The notes under the pieces: generated by a model
Seen by the model: only the letters and a program-made list of their open reading frames with translations
The model's database searches: none
Told to the model about the DNA's origin: nothing
NCBI GenBank assembly: GCA_037965595.1
Contig: CP150183.1
Coordinates: 2,852,001-2,916,000, forward strand
Reading direction: 5' to 3'
Origin: Alkalihalobacillus sp. FSL W8-0930
Lineage (GTDB): Bacteria; Bacillota; Bacilli; Bacillales; Bacillaceae_D
Length of the DNA: 64,000 nucleotides
Made by a program: the position numbers and the translations under genes
In this document: positions 1 through 8,248 of the stretch, in pieces
Numbering within the stretch: the first letter of the stretch is position 1
Layout of the letters: every line of letters begins with the position of its first letter

Positions 1-180
1 GGCGACACCCGTATAGCTTGGTACACATTCAATGAAACCGGGAAAAGGATTGTCGGTTAGAAGATTGATGAAGGTAAGAATTCTCAGATGAGTATCTGGA
101 TTAATTGTATCTGCAAATTGAACAACCATTGATGTTTCACTTAGTGAATAAATATGTGGATAAGATACATTTGTATCCAT
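1..180 (-). CDS. pxpB: 5-oxoprolinase subunit B (PxpB/KipI family), 3' part cut off by window edge
   Basis: The first 60 codons of a minus-strand gene that runs off the left edge. The ATG at 178-180 follows an AGGAATC-type ribosome site (complement of TTCCTCC at 186-192). The visible residues resemble the N-terminus of the allophanate-hydrolase-subunit-1/KipI/PxpB family: an opening YSLSETSMVVQFADTI (family pattern: G-D/E-x-A-hydrophobic-x-F), then a PFPGFIECVPSYTGV segment, very typical of the family. PxpB works with PxpC and PxpA in ATP-dependent opening of 5-oxoproline to glutamate; in B. subtilis the homologue KipI also inhibits the sporulation kinase KinA. The neighbouring pxpA/pxpC genes, if present, lie outside the window. 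Confidence 0.72.
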   Translation of the reverse strand, partial: MDTNVSYPHIYSLSETSMVVQFADTINPDTHLRILTFINLLTDNPFPGFIECVPSYTGVA

Positions 181-279
181 ATAGATTCCTCCAATTCTTT
201 ATCAGTCCTTAAAAAAGGGGTGAACGACTTCTACGTTCTGCTCAATCAATATGTACGTACTTCTTGATGCTCTATACAG

Positions 280-308
280 TTTATTTTCCCATTTATATCG
301 TTAGTCAA
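280..308 (-). promoter_or_regulatory. Candidate sigma-A promoter for pxpB
   Basis: On the minus strand a -35 TTGACT (303-308) and a -10 AATAAA (280-285) are separated by 17 bp. It lies about 100 bp upstream of the pxpB start, in the otherwise gene-free stretch 181-492. Confidence 0.4.
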
Positions 309-430
309 AACAAGAAGATGTCTCTTAAGTATATTTATTTTTAACCTTACGAAAAAATAGAATATGTTTGATCTATTTAAGCATAGCATTATTTACCTTT
401 TAACGTGTAGAAATAATAGAGATCCTATCG

Positions 431-468
431 AAAAATAGCGAACCCTCATATTACTTGAGGGTTCGCTA
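431..468 (-). terminator. Rho-independent terminator of yisL
   Basis: A perfect 13-bp stem (436-448 with 456-468) and 7-nt loop is followed on the minus strand by five U residues (431-435). It sits 25 bases past the yisL stop. Confidence 0.85.
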
Positions 469-492
469 TAACTTATCATTCAACTTTGACTC

Positions 493-876
493 TTATAGTT
501 TCAAGTAGCCTAAAGCGACAACCACTGCTGTTAGAACGATAAAAACAATCCAAACCGATCCTGTTTGTTCAGTACGCTTTGTTTTCCCCATAATGACTTC
601 CATGATTCCGATCAGCATAATCGCTAGTACACCTTTGATTAGGAAACTCCAGTTTGCTGAAGCAAAATCACCAAAATTGCTATAACTATTAAATCGAAGT
701 ACTAATAGCCCAATCCCTGATGCAAGCATAATGACATAGAGTAATCGAACAATCATGTAGACAATTTTAGATCCCTTTGGCTTTCCCCAGCGGAAGAGGA
801 AGTAAGCGACTAGAAACAAAAGAATCATGATAGCCCAAGACCCAGCATGAGATTGATAGAACATACTATAAGACAT
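493..876 (-). CDS. yisL: YisL family membrane protein (UPF0344)
   Basis: A 127-residue integral membrane protein with four hydrophobic segments (about residues 13-30, 40-60, 77-95 and 107-125). The spacing of the segments, the YMIVRLLYV stretch after a positively charged loop (KPKGSK) and the GIMEVIMGK motif near residue 90 match the YisL/UPF0344 family of Bacillus. No biochemical function is established for the family. Two ATG codons are adjacent (876 and 879); the one at 876 has the better spacing (8 nt) from the GAGGAG ribosome site. Terminator directly downstream; likely monocistronic. Confidence 0.75.
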   Translation of the reverse strand: MSYSMFYQSHAGSWAIMILLFLVAYFLFRWGKPKGSKIVYMIVRLLYVIMLASGIGLLVLRFNSYSNFGDFASANWSFLIKGVLAIMLIGIMEVIMGKTKRTEQTGSVWIVFIVLTAVVVALGYLKL

Positions 877-937
877 CATAACAACTCCTCTTTATTTTTT
901 TATATGTATGATGAGTCAGAGACTCTAACCCAAGAAA

Positions 938-971
938 CAAAAAAGCCTGTCCTACTTATTAGGAGCAGGCT
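938..971 (-). terminator. Terminator overlapping the end of ccdC
   Basis: Minus-strand hairpin AGCCTG(C)TCC / GGACAGGCT with one bulge, followed by TTTTTTG. The stem includes the ccdC stop codon (952-954), so termination begins inside the last codons of the gene. Confidence 0.75.
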
Positions 972-1473
972 CCTGATTCACAGTTATGATGGACGGGTGT
1001 TCCGGATTATGAAGTTGTTTTTCCACCCGGCGATACGAAAATAGCATGGCAATTCTCCACGGAAGGATCATCCCATAAGCTAAAAGAAAAAACATCCCTG
1101 ATAATTCTTCAGGATTAATACTTTGGCCAAGAAACGCTCGGAATGCAATACGTATGACCAATAACCCCATTAAAATAAACATAAATGCTTTTGAACGTTG
1201 TAAATAAATATGGCCATCTCTTATCTCAAACTTAGACGTTACGATAAGAAAGATTGAAAATAACATACCCACTGCAAGCGCTTCCGCTACTTGCAAAGAA
1301 TCAGGTCTAGTTGGTTCATATAAAAACATTAAGAAACCTGTAGACATAAAAATAGGTGGCAAAATTATTTTCTTTAAAGAAGCAGGCTTTTTCGCAGCTT
1401 TCATTCGCACAAGCAATGCAATTCCACCCATGGCGAATGCAAGGATAATTGGAATGAGGAGTAAGTTATCCAA
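952..1473 (-). CDS. ccdC: CcdC-like membrane protein
   Basis: A 173-residue multi-pass membrane protein (hydrophobic stretches near residues 4-22, 36-52, 64-82, 95-113 and 126-146). The motifs PPIFMSTGFLMFL, TSKFEIRDGHIYLQRS and AYGMILPWRIAML are characteristic of Bacillus CcdC/YneJ, which is encoded with the cytochrome c maturation protein CcdA in B. subtilis although its own role is unclear. Here it follows ctaB, so the context is still respiratory haem/cytochrome assembly. The start is a TTG at 1473 behind AAAGGGGA with 7-nt spacing. It lies 91 bp after ctaB with a hairpin between, so it may be partly independent. Confidence 0.8.
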   Translation of the reverse strand: MDNLLLIPIILAFAMGGIALLVRMKAAKKPASLKKIILPPIFMSTGFLMFLYEPTRPDSLQVAEALAVGMLFSIFLIVTSKFEIRDGHIYLQRSKAFMFILMGLLVIRIAFRAFLGQSINPEELSGMFFLLAYGMILPWRIAMLFSYRRVEKQLHNPEHPSIITVNQEPAPNK

Positions 1474-1529
1474 CTTGATGTCCCCTTTTCAGTAAGATTC
1501 ATCTATATGAGGTTGATGAAACATGAAAG

Positions 1530-1557
1530 CCTGTCCCGCTGCTATGAGCGGAACAGG
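1530..1557 (-). terminator. Hairpin after ctaB (terminator or attenuator)
   Basis: An 11-bp stem (1530-1540 with 1547-1557) with a 6-nt loop between ctaB and ccdC. The downstream minus-strand tract is only CUUUCAUGUUUC, so termination may be incomplete, allowing read-through into ccdC. Confidence 0.5.
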
Positions 1558-1564
1558 AAGAAAA

Positions 1565-2506
1565 TCAACCATTTACATACATTAGGATAAGCGAATACCC
1601 AATGATTAATGCAAACAGTATTGTAATATGATTAAGAGAATAAATAAACATCGCAGTTGCCCACTTATAGTCACTCATCTTTTTGTATCCAGCAATTCCA
1701 AGAATCATCCAACCAAGTGTTAAAACAAAGGCTGTAATGGCAATTGTTTTACTAAATGGGAAGAAGAGTGCAGATGAAGCAAGTAACACAATTAAGTAGA
1801 CAAGCGTTTGAATCTTAGTACGCTTGATCCCTTTAACAACAGGTAGCATTGGCACATCAGCCGCTCGGTAATCTTCAAGCTTACGGATCGCAATCGCATA
1901 AAAATGCGGCATTTGCCAGATTAGCATTAAAATGAATAATCCAATCGCTGCCGGGTGATAAATATCAGAGGATACCGCAGCCCATCCAATTAATGGTGGA
2001 ACAGCTCCAGATAAACTTCCTACCTCTGTATTATAAATCGTGCTTCGTTTTGTCCAGATCGTATAAGGTACAGTATAAAGGAATAATCCTAAAAACCCAA
2101 GTAGTGCTGCAAGCGGACTAGCAAGTGCTAGTAAAGCCGTCCCTACTACGGCAAAAGAAGAACCTAAAATGAGTCCAGCTTTCGTTGAGATAGCACCTGT
2201 AACAGTTGGACGTTTTTTGGTTCTCTCCATCTTTGCATCAATATCGCGGTCATACAGATTGTTAAAAGTACCGGCCGCACCGATAACCAGTGAGCTACCT
2301 ACTAATGCAAGAATAATAGATCCCATGTGGGTAAGAAGCGTTTCTCCATGTATAAATAAAGCAAAACAAAGTCCCGCAACCATAGCGAGTACATTTGACT
2401 TTATAATTCCAGTTTTGATGGTTTCAAAGAGAATATCCGCATAATAGGATACATTTGAAACTGAAGTTGGTTGTTCAACTGTCTTTTCTAACTTCACACT
2501 TTTCAT
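1565..2506 (-). CDS. ctaB: Protoheme IX farnesyltransferase (heme O synthase)
   Basis: A 313-residue UbiA-superfamily prenyltransferase that converts haem B to haem O by adding a farnesyl group, needed for aa3/caa3-type terminal oxidases. The first aspartate-rich motif NNLYDRDIDAKMERTKKRP is at about residues 91-109, and the second conserved loop (DYRAADVPMLPVVKG) is at about 217-231; hydrophobic segments fill the rest, consistent with a nine-helix membrane enzyme. The ATG at 2506 is chosen because GAGAGGAG lies 6 nt upstream; the frame is open 16 codons further. The usual neighbours ctaA and ctaCDEF are not in the window. Confidence 0.95.
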   Translation of the reverse strand: MKSVKLEKTVEQPTSVSNVSYYADILFETIKTGIIKSNVLAMVAGLCFALFIHGETLLTHMGSIILALVGSSLVIGAAGTFNNLYDRDIDAKMERTKKRPTVTGAISTKAGLILGSSFAVVGTALLALASPLAALLGFLGLFLYTVPYTIWTKRSTIYNTEVGSLSGAVPPLIGWAAVSSDIYHPAAIGLFILMLIWQMPHFYAIAIRKLEDYRAADVPMLPVVKGIKRTKIQTLVYLIVLLASSALFFPFSKTIAITAFVLTLGWMILGIAGYKKMSDYKWATAMFIYSLNHITILFALIIGYSLILMYVNG

Positions 2507-2811
2507 TTGGGACTCCTCTCTCAGTATAAAAGATCTGCATGTTAGCCAGATCAAGCCACTGATTTTTTCAAAAAAGAGTCTTACAGTTTACCTTAATGAC
2601 ACTTTTTTTAATCGCCTGGCTCATTTATTAAGTCTAACATAAACCCTTGCAAATAACAGATTCCAATTTTACAATCCAAAAACCTGTCATACCTTTGTGA
2701 CTACTTTTTGACAAGATTCTGCCTGTGGTTGTGAAAGTATTCACTTGCCAAATGTATTATACTCTCATTTGTAATGAATGCAAGAGTTTATGCCTCACTT
2801 CTTCGGTGATG
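2507..2811. other. Gene-free stretch between ctaB and the hydroxyacid dehydrogenase
   Basis: 305 bases with no supported gene. It must carry the ctaB promoter; a possible minus-strand pair is TTGCAA with TAATAA 16 bp apart near 2627-2654, but it is weak. Short inverted repeats GTGAA-AGTA-TTCAC and CAAATG-N11-CATTTG lie near 2730-2775. No clear terminator for the dehydrogenase gene is visible. Confidence 0.4.
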
Positions 2812-3783
2812 TTAAGACCTTGCCTCTGGATTAATTGGTGTCAGTGGATCCTTGCCAGTTAGCGCCGCTACTAGGTTATCGGCAGCTAGCTTTGCCATTT
2901 TATCTCGTGTTTCTGTTGTAGCTGAACCAATATGAGGTAGTGAAACCACATTTTTCAGCTTAAGAAGAGGATGATCAGCAGGGACTGGCTCTTCTCTAAA
3001 AACATCTAGACCCGCTGCATAAATCTCTCCATTCTCTAATGCATGAAGCAGAGCTTCTTCGTCAACCGTTTGACCTCTTGACCCATTCACAAAAACGGCA
3101 TCTTTCTTCATTAAAGAAAATTGTTCTTCTCCCATGAGGTCTCGCGTTTCCTTTGTTAGGGGTGTGAGCAGACAAACGATGTCTGATTCTTTCAGTAGGT
3201 CTTCAAGTGTACAGTACGTTGCGTTGTATGTATCTTCAGCCCATTGGTTTCTCGAACGATTGTGGTAGAGAATGTCCATATCAAAGCCTGCAGCTGCTCG
3301 TTTGGCTAAGGTTTGTCCTACTCTTCCCATCCCAATAATCCCAAGCTTTTTATGATGAACATCTAATCCAAAAAGTTCTGGCGTAACCGATGCCTTCCAC
3401 TCTCCATTTTTTACTAAGTGATCAAGTTCAACAATCCTTCTTCTTGTAGCAAGAATTAGAGACATCATCGTATCGGCTACTGTATCGTCAAGCACTTCTG
3501 GTGTATTAGTAGCGAGTACACCAAATTCATTCAAATCATTTAAGACGAGGTTGTCGTACCCTACCGTTGTATTACAAACAACAGATAGTTTAGGAGCTTT
3601 TTCAAGTAATTCACGATCCACTTTTAATCCAGAACCAAGCACTCCCTCTGCCTCTGTAAGCTCTTTCATAAAATCCGAGTAATTCTCGTCCGTTAATTTT
3701 TCATAATAGGTTACCTCACATGTCTCTTTAAGACAGGCAAGTACGTCTTCGGGAACACGACTGTATACAATAACTTTTGGCAT
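2812..3783 (-). CDS. D-2-hydroxyacid dehydrogenase (glyoxylate/hydroxypyruvate/gluconate reductase type)
   Basis: A 323-residue NAD(P)-dependent dehydrogenase of the D-isomer 2-hydroxyacid family. The Rossmann motif LGIIGMGRVGQTLAKRA begins near residue 147. The catalytic arginine is in VNGSRGQTVDEEAL, the glutamate in DVFREEPVP and the histidine in LPHIGSAT, i.e. the Arg-Glu-His triad is complete. It resembles B. subtilis YvcT (2-ketogluconate/glyoxylate reductase), but the substrate cannot be fixed from sequence. The ATG at 3783 follows GGGAGGAA; a longer frame begins six codons upstream inside the ribosome site. It stands alone between ctaB and mccB. Confidence 0.85.
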   Translation of the reverse strand: MPKVIVYSRVPEDVLACLKETCEVTYYEKLTDENYSDFMKELTEAEGVLGSGLKVDRELLEKAPKLSVVCNTTVGYDNLVLNDLNEFGVLATNTPEVLDDTVADTMMSLILATRRRIVELDHLVKNGEWKASVTPELFGLDVHHKKLGIIGMGRVGQTLAKRAAAGFDMDILYHNRSRNQWAEDTYNATYCTLEDLLKESDIVCLLTPLTKETRDLMGEEQFSLMKKDAVFVNGSRGQTVDEEALLHALENGEIYAAGLDVFREEPVPADHPLLKLKNVVSLPHIGSATTETRDKMAKLAADNLVAALTGKDPLTPINPEARS

Positions 3784-3905
3784 GATTTCAATTCCTCCCA
3801 TTATTCTTTGCTTTTAGTATAACAGAGCTTACGATTACACATGAGAGATTTAGACATTTTTTTTGGAGGAAGATTTGTATTCCTCATCCACCTTCCTCCA
3901 CAGCT

Positions 3906-5039
3906 TTAGCTCAGCGCTTTGTTTAAATCCTCAATTAAGTCAGTGGAATCTTCAAGACCAATCGATAATCGGACAAGCCCATCGGTAATGCCTAATTGAT
4001 TTCTGCGTTCGGCTGGAATTGAAGCATGCGTCATTCGTGCAGGAATCGAAACAAGACTTTCGATCGCTCCTAAACTTTCTGCTAACGTAAAATACGTTAA
4101 TGAGGCTGCTACATTTGCGGCTTTTTCTGCATTTCCGCTTTCAAATGTAATGATTCCACTGTAGCCTTTCGCTTGAGAAGTATGAATGTCGTGACCCGGA
4201 TGTGTTGGCAGTCCCGGATAATACACTTGTTGTACAGATGAATGTTGCTCTAAAAATTCGGCAACCTGTAGTGAAGTCTTTTCAATTTCCTCCATGCGTA
4301 TACCAAGTGTCCTCATACCTCGGATAAGGAGCCAGCTATCTTGCGCTCCCAACACAGCCCCAATTGAATTCTGTAAAAAAGCTATTTGTTCACTCATTTC
4401 ATGTGATGAGGTCACTGCTAAACCCGCTAACACATCGCTATGTCCACCCAGATACTTCGTTGCACTATGAATAACGACATCCGCACCAAGTGTTAATGGG
4501 TTTTGCCAATAAGGGGTGGAGAATGTATTATCTACAATTGTGTATAACGAATAGGCCTTTGATAACTGGCTAATTGCCCTGATATCCGTAATGGAAAGAA
4601 GAGGGTTGGTGGGTGTTTCTAGAAATATGGCTTTCGTTTCTGGCTTAATGGCTTTCTCAACTTCTGCTATCTTTGTGGTATCAACAAAGTCAGCTTGAAT
4701 TCCTTCTTTTTGTAACACTCGAACAAAAAGCCGATAGGTTCCACCATACACATCATTTGAAACAAGTAAGTGATCTCCTGGAGAGAAAAGCTTTAATATT
4801 GTTGTAATAGCCGCCATACCTGATGAAAAGGCAAAGCCTGCTACTCCGTCTTCCAGCTCTGCAATAAACGTTTCCAATGCTTGCCTTGTAGGGTTTGCTG
4901 TTCGTGCATATTCATATTCAAATTGTCCTACACTTTGTTGTTTAAATGTACTGGAGAGATGAATCGGAAAATTGACTCCACCAGTCTGTTTATCTTGCGG
5001 TGTACCCCCATGAATGAGTTTTGTTTTCTTCTTCATCAT
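3906..5039 (-). CDS. mccB: Cystathionine gamma-lyase / homocysteine gamma-lyase
   Basis: A 377-residue PLP enzyme of the Cys/Met metabolism family. The lysine that binds PLP is in SATKYLGGHSDVLAG (about residues 195-209); YARTANPTRQALE near 44 and the substrate-arginine region near the C-terminus (ESLVSIPARMTHASIP) are conserved. It should split cystathionine to cysteine, 2-oxobutyrate and ammonia, completing the methionine-to-cysteine route begun by MccA. It overlaps mccA by 4 nt (ATGA at 5036-5039), a classic coupled arrangement. Two consecutive ATGs exist (5039 and 5036); the second has better spacing from GAGGAGG. A cystathionine gamma-synthase role is the main alternative, disfavoured by the pairing with MccA. 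Confidence 0.88.
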   Translation of the reverse strand: MMKKKTKLIHGGTPQDKQTGGVNFPIHLSSTFKQQSVGQFEYEYARTANPTRQALETFIAELEDGVAGFAFSSGMAAITTILKLFSPGDHLLVSNDVYGGTYRLFVRVLQKEGIQADFVDTTKIAEVEKAIKPETKAIFLETPTNPLLSITDIRAISQLSKAYSLYTIVDNTFSTPYWQNPLTLGADVVIHSATKYLGGHSDVLAGLAVTSSHEMSEQIAFLQNSIGAVLGAQDSWLLIRGMRTLGIRMEEIEKTSLQVAEFLEQHSSVQQVYYPGLPTHPGHDIHTSQAKGYSGIITFESGNAEKAANVAASLTYFTLAESLGAIESLVSIPARMTHASIPAERRNQLGITDGLVRLSIGLEDSTDLIEDLNKALS

Positions 5040-5953
5040 TTTTCCTCCTCATAAATTTCTGTGCTTAAGTACCGCTCACTTCCGTCTGGAAATATCGTTA
5101 CAATTGTTTCTCCCTTCTTTGCTTTTTGGGCCTCTCTTAGGGCGGCACAAAAGGCTGCTCCAGATGAACTGCCAACGAGTAAGCCAACATTTCTTGCTAA
5201 TTGTCGGGTCATATGAAAGGCTTCACAATCTGTAATTGTATGAATGCCGTCAAAGAAGTGTGGATCTATAATAGTAGATAACTGATTCATCCCAATTCCT
5301 TCTGTTCGATGCGGACCAGGTGTTCCCCCATTTAGTATCGATCCCTCGGGTTCAACCACCACCGTTCGTATAGCAGCGTTCTTCTCCTTTAAGTACCTTG
5401 CTGTTCCAGTAAACGTTCCCCCTGTTCCAGCACCGGCGACAAACACATCGATGTTTCCTCCAAGCTGTGACCAGAGTTCCGGAGCCAGCGTTTCATAATA
5501 AGTTAATGGGTTTTGTTCATTATTAAACTGACACGGAGAATAACTATCAGGCATGTGGTCTGTCAGTTCCTTTGCATAAGCGATTGCCCCTTCAATCCCT
5601 TTTTCGTTTGGTGTGATGTGTACTGTTGCTCCAAGCGCCTGCATTAATTGCTGTTTCTCTCTACTAAACCCTTTAGGGATTACACAGTGCACCTTCACAT
5701 TCGTTCCGATCGCGGCCAGCGCAAGCGCAATCCCCGTATTCCCCGCAGTTGGTTCAATAATTGTTCCGTTGTGAGTAATGTATTTGTGCTCGATCGCATG
5801 CTTTAATAAGGACAGCCCCAGTCGATCCTTAATGCTACCTCCCGGGTTCATGTATTCAAGCTTGGCAATTACGCGAACGTCTGTAGGAATCCATTTGTGA
5901 GTTAGTTCAAAAAGTGGCGTTTCACCAATAAGGGTATGAACACTTTTGTGCAT
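5036..5953 (-). CDS. mccA: O-acetylserine-dependent cystathionine beta-synthase
   Basis: A 305-residue PLP enzyme of the cysteine synthase fold. The PLP lysine is in NPGGSIKDRLG (about residues 38-48), the phosphate-binding loop is GTGGTFTGTARYL and EPTAGNTGIALA holds the substrate loop. It condenses homocysteine with O-acetylserine (or serine) into cystathionine. The start ATG at 5953 is chosen because GAGGAGG lies about 10 nt upstream; an ATG eight codons further up has no ribosome site. In B. subtilis the order is yrrT-mtnN-mccA-mccB; here mccA-mccB form their own operon, yrrT is divergent 108 bp away and mtnN is absent. Regulation by CymR is likely by homology, not seen as a clear site. 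Confidence 0.88.
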   Translation of the reverse strand: MHKSVHTLIGETPLFELTHKWIPTDVRVIAKLEYMNPGGSIKDRLGLSLLKHAIEHKYITHNGTIIEPTAGNTGIALALAAIGTNVKVHCVIPKGFSREKQQLMQALGATVHITPNEKGIEGAIAYAKELTDHMPDSYSPCQFNNEQNPLTYYETLAPELWSQLGGNIDVFVAGAGTGGTFTGTARYLKEKNAAIRTVVVEPEGSILNGGTPGPHRTEGIGMNQLSTIIDPHFFDGIHTITDCEAFHMTRQLARNVGLLVGSSSGAAFCAALREAQKAKKGETIVTIFPDGSERYLSTEIYEEEK

Positions 5954-6061
5954 GAGCCTTGTCGCCTCCTCACTCATTTATATACAAATCCGATTGCTTT
6001 AGTTACCTTTTTCTAATGAATAACATATGGTACTAAAAACATGTGAGAGGATGCATATGCG

Positions 6062-6712
6062 TTGGAGAACGATTTTACGGAGTTATTTGATCAGTGGGCT
6101 CATACGTATGATGATACGGTTGGTGGAAGGGATGTTGAATATCGAGACATTTTTCATTTGTACGAAGAGATATTAGCTGAAGTTGTTACTCACTCTAAGG
6201 GGACAGTCCTTGAGTTTGGTGTTGGTACAGGGAATTTAAGCAACAGATTGCTTAAAAACGGATTCTCGGTAGTTGGAATAGAGCCCTCAAAAAAAATGAG
6301 AGAACAAGCACGGCGTAAGAATCCAGACTTACTTCTTTACGAGGGTGACTTTCTCCAATTCCCCTCTCTTACACAGCAAGTGGATACCATTGCTAGCACT
6401 TATGCTTTTCATCATCTTACAGATGAAGAGAAACAAAAAGCATTCGATCTTTACCATAAGACATTATCAAATGAAGGGCAGGTTGTGTTTGCTGACACCA
6501 TGTTTGAAACAGAAGAAAGCAAACAGCAAATGATTCATAAGGCAAAAGCGATGGGGTTTCATCGTTTAGCTTTCGACCTGCAAAGCGAATTTTATACGAC
6601 GCTGCCAGCACTCTCGCAAATGGCTCAATCCGCCGGTTTTACTGCCAGATTTAAGCCATTAAATTCATATGTCTGGTTAATGATCGCAAAAAAGAACGAC
6701 TCCCCCAAATAA
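6062..6712 (+). CDS. yrrT: YrrT-like SAM-dependent methyltransferase
   Basis: A 216-residue class I methyltransferase. The SAM-binding motif I is VLEFGVGTGNLS (about residues 47-58), with an acidic residue ending the next strand (VVGIEPS). Its opening residues (DFTELFDQWAHTYD) match Bacillus YrrT, which is encoded with the methionine-to-cysteine genes and is thought to act in the SAM recycling branch. The start is a TTG at 6062 behind GAGAGG; the ATG codons just upstream are in other frames. It is divergent from mccA-mccB, unlike the single operon in B. subtilis. The methyl acceptor is unknown. Confidence 0.82.
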   Translation: MENDFTELFDQWAHTYDDTVGGRDVEYRDIFHLYEEILAEVVTHSKGTVLEFGVGTGNLSNRLLKNGFSVVGIEPSKKMREQARRKNPDLLLYEGDFLQFPSLTQQVDTIASTYAFHHLTDEEKQKAFDLYHKTLSNEGQVVFADTMFETEESKQQMIHKAKAMGFHRLAFDLQSEFYTTLPALSQMAQSAGFTARFKPLNSYVWLMIAKKNDSPK

Positions 6713-6734
6713 ATTGGTTTAGAGTCGTTCTTTT
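6690..6734. terminator. Bidirectional terminator between yrrT and the amidohydrolase
   Basis: A perfect 13-bp stem (6690-6702 with 6722-6734) ends in T-rich tracts on both strands. It includes the yrrT stop codon and lies just past the convergent amidohydrolase stop at 6737. Confidence 0.85.
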
Positions 6735-6736
6735 CC

Positions 6737-7918
6737 TTATTCTTCAAATCCGATATATTCGGTGACGATAGCCAAAAACATTTTGCCGATCATATGTAAT
6801 GATTCTTCGTCAAAGTCAAAGCGCGGATGATGATGTGGAAATTGAGTAGACACATCTTCCGTCCTTCCTCCAACATGGAAGAACACACCTGGTTTTTGCT
6901 GTAGATAGTAGGCAAAGTCCTCCCCACCTAATGAAGGAGCAACAACAATCGGTACATCTTCGCCTAAATGTGTACTTGCGATCGAACGAACCATCGCTGT
7001 TTCCTCAGCGTGGTTTACCACAGCAGGGTAGCCCTTTTGATAATCAATCGTATAATCTGCGTGAGACGCTTGGCATACGCCGCTTATGATGTGGTTCATC
7101 TCTTCTTCAATAAATGTTCTGGTGTCTGGGTTATAGGTTCTCACTGTTCCTTTAATTTCAGCTGAATCCGCAATGACATTAAAGGCTGTACCTGCTTGAA
7201 ATACACCTACCGTCACAACAGCTGGGTCAATTGGATTAACGCGTCTACTTACGATCTGTTGAAGATGCGTAACTAACTGACTTCCAACAGCCACCGAGTC
7301 AACCGTTGTATGTGGCTTAGCACCGTGACCTCCTTTTCCTTGAATACGAATGGTAAACGAGTCTGCAGCAGCCATAATTGCTCCTTCTCGAATAGCCACC
7401 TTTCCTAAAGGAATGTCAGATGAGACGTGTGCCCCAAATACTTTATCAACCCCATCGAGTGCCCCTGCCTTGATCATAGACTGTGCTCCGCCCGGCAATA
7501 ATTCTTCCGCATGCTGGAATAGGAGTACCACAGTCCCCTTTAGTTGATCCTGAACCGTTGATAGTACTTTAGCGACACCTAATAGTGCGGCTGTATGACC
7601 ATCGTGACCGCATGCGTGCATAACATTTTCTACCGTTGATTTATAAGGAACATCATTTAATTCGTTAATTGGCAGGGCATCAAAGTCTGCTCTAAGCGCA
7701 ATCGTCGGGCCCTCTTTATCGCCTCGAACATATGCTAATAAACCATTTCCTCCAACATTGGTTTTCACTTCGAGTCCAAATCCTTTTAGTGTTTCGGCAA
7801 TATAAGCTGATGTTTTAGACTCTTGAAAGGATAACTCTGGATATTGATGCAAATACCTTCTCCAATCAATCACCTGTTGTTTTTCTGCTTGTAGCTTTTC
7901 AATCAAACCTTGGCTCAT
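6737..7918 (-). CDS. M20D family amidohydrolase (N-acyl-amino-acid hydrolase type)
   Basis: A 393-residue zinc amidohydrolase. The M20D metal site is visible: HACGHDGHTA (about residues 100-109), EE (137-138, within HAEELLPGGA), and a distal histidine in the FPHHHPRFDFDE segment; YLHQYPELSFQE near residue 23 is the typical N-terminal signature. Relatives hydrolyse N-acetyl or other N-acyl amino acids, hippurate or IAA conjugates. YhaA of B. subtilis is a likely relative. The ATG at 7918 follows AAGGAGAGAG. It is a single gene between a terminator and its own upstream region; the substrate is unknown. Confidence 0.85.
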   Translation of the reverse strand: MSQGLIEKLQAEKQQVIDWRRYLHQYPELSFQESKTSAYIAETLKGFGLEVKTNVGGNGLLAYVRGDKEGPTIALRADFDALPINELNDVPYKSTVENVMHACGHDGHTAALLGVAKVLSTVQDQLKGTVVLLFQHAEELLPGGAQSMIKAGALDGVDKVFGAHVSSDIPLGKVAIREGAIMAAADSFTIRIQGKGGHGAKPHTTVDSVAVGSQLVTHLQQIVSRRVNPIDPAVVTVGVFQAGTAFNVIADSAEIKGTVRTYNPDTRTFIEEEMNHIISGVCQASHADYTIDYQKGYPAVVNHAEETAMVRSIASTHLGEDVPIVVAPSLGGEDFAYYLQQKPGVFFHVGGRTEDVSTQFPHHHPRFDFDEESLHMIGKMFLAIVTEYIGFEE

Positions 7919-8089
7919 ATGCTATCTCTCTCCTTCTCTCTCTAACTCCTCCACGTATTCTTAACAGATTACAGAATACACAGAAAAATGTCCACCCTTT
8001 TAATCCTTACTTGAATGATAGGAATAGATTGTTTATAGTGAACATATTATAATGAACCAGGATAAATGTAAATAAAAGGAGGCGCATAA

Positions 8090-8248
8090 ATGGGTAGATT
8101 GGAAGACGCTGTTGATACTCGTAAACAACAATTAATTAGCAAACTTCTTAAGCATCACATTTATAAAAAAGATGGCCAACAGCTTTATGAGCTTACACTG
8201 ACAGAGGTAGAGCAGGTATACGCCACGTTAAATAAGAGGTTTTCTTAG
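8090..8248 (+). CDS. Small Fbp-like (Fur-regulated basic protein A) family protein
   Basis: A 52-residue protein with a strong AAAGGAGG ribosome site 8 nt before the ATG. Residues 11-44 (RKQQLISKLLKHHIYKKDG followed by QQLYELTLTEVEQ) match the short domain described in the Fbp family, known from iron-sparing small proteins of B. subtilis. That family assignment is from memory of the YxxxDGxxLYELxLxELE pattern. I looked for a Fur box upstream and did not find a convincing one; a TATAAT is at 8048-8053 with a poor -35. The stop codon lies at the very left end of the dispersed repeat starting at 8247, so the repeat inserted, or ended, exactly at the gene's 3' end. Confidence 0.7.
   Translation: MGRLEDAVDTRKQQLISKLLKHHIYKKDGQQLYELTLTEVEQVYATLNKRFS

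Larger units (their letters stand above)
181..492. other. Gene-free stretch between yisL and pxpB
   Basis: AT-rich intergenic DNA of 312 bases. It holds the candidate pxpB promoter (280-308) and the yisL terminator (431-468). I see no open frame with a ribosome site and no other structure. Confidence 0.6.

Noticed and set aside
7981-8089. Fur box before the Fbp-like gene
   Set aside because: No stretch fits the 7-1-7 pattern beyond chance; the family name does not prove Fur control here.
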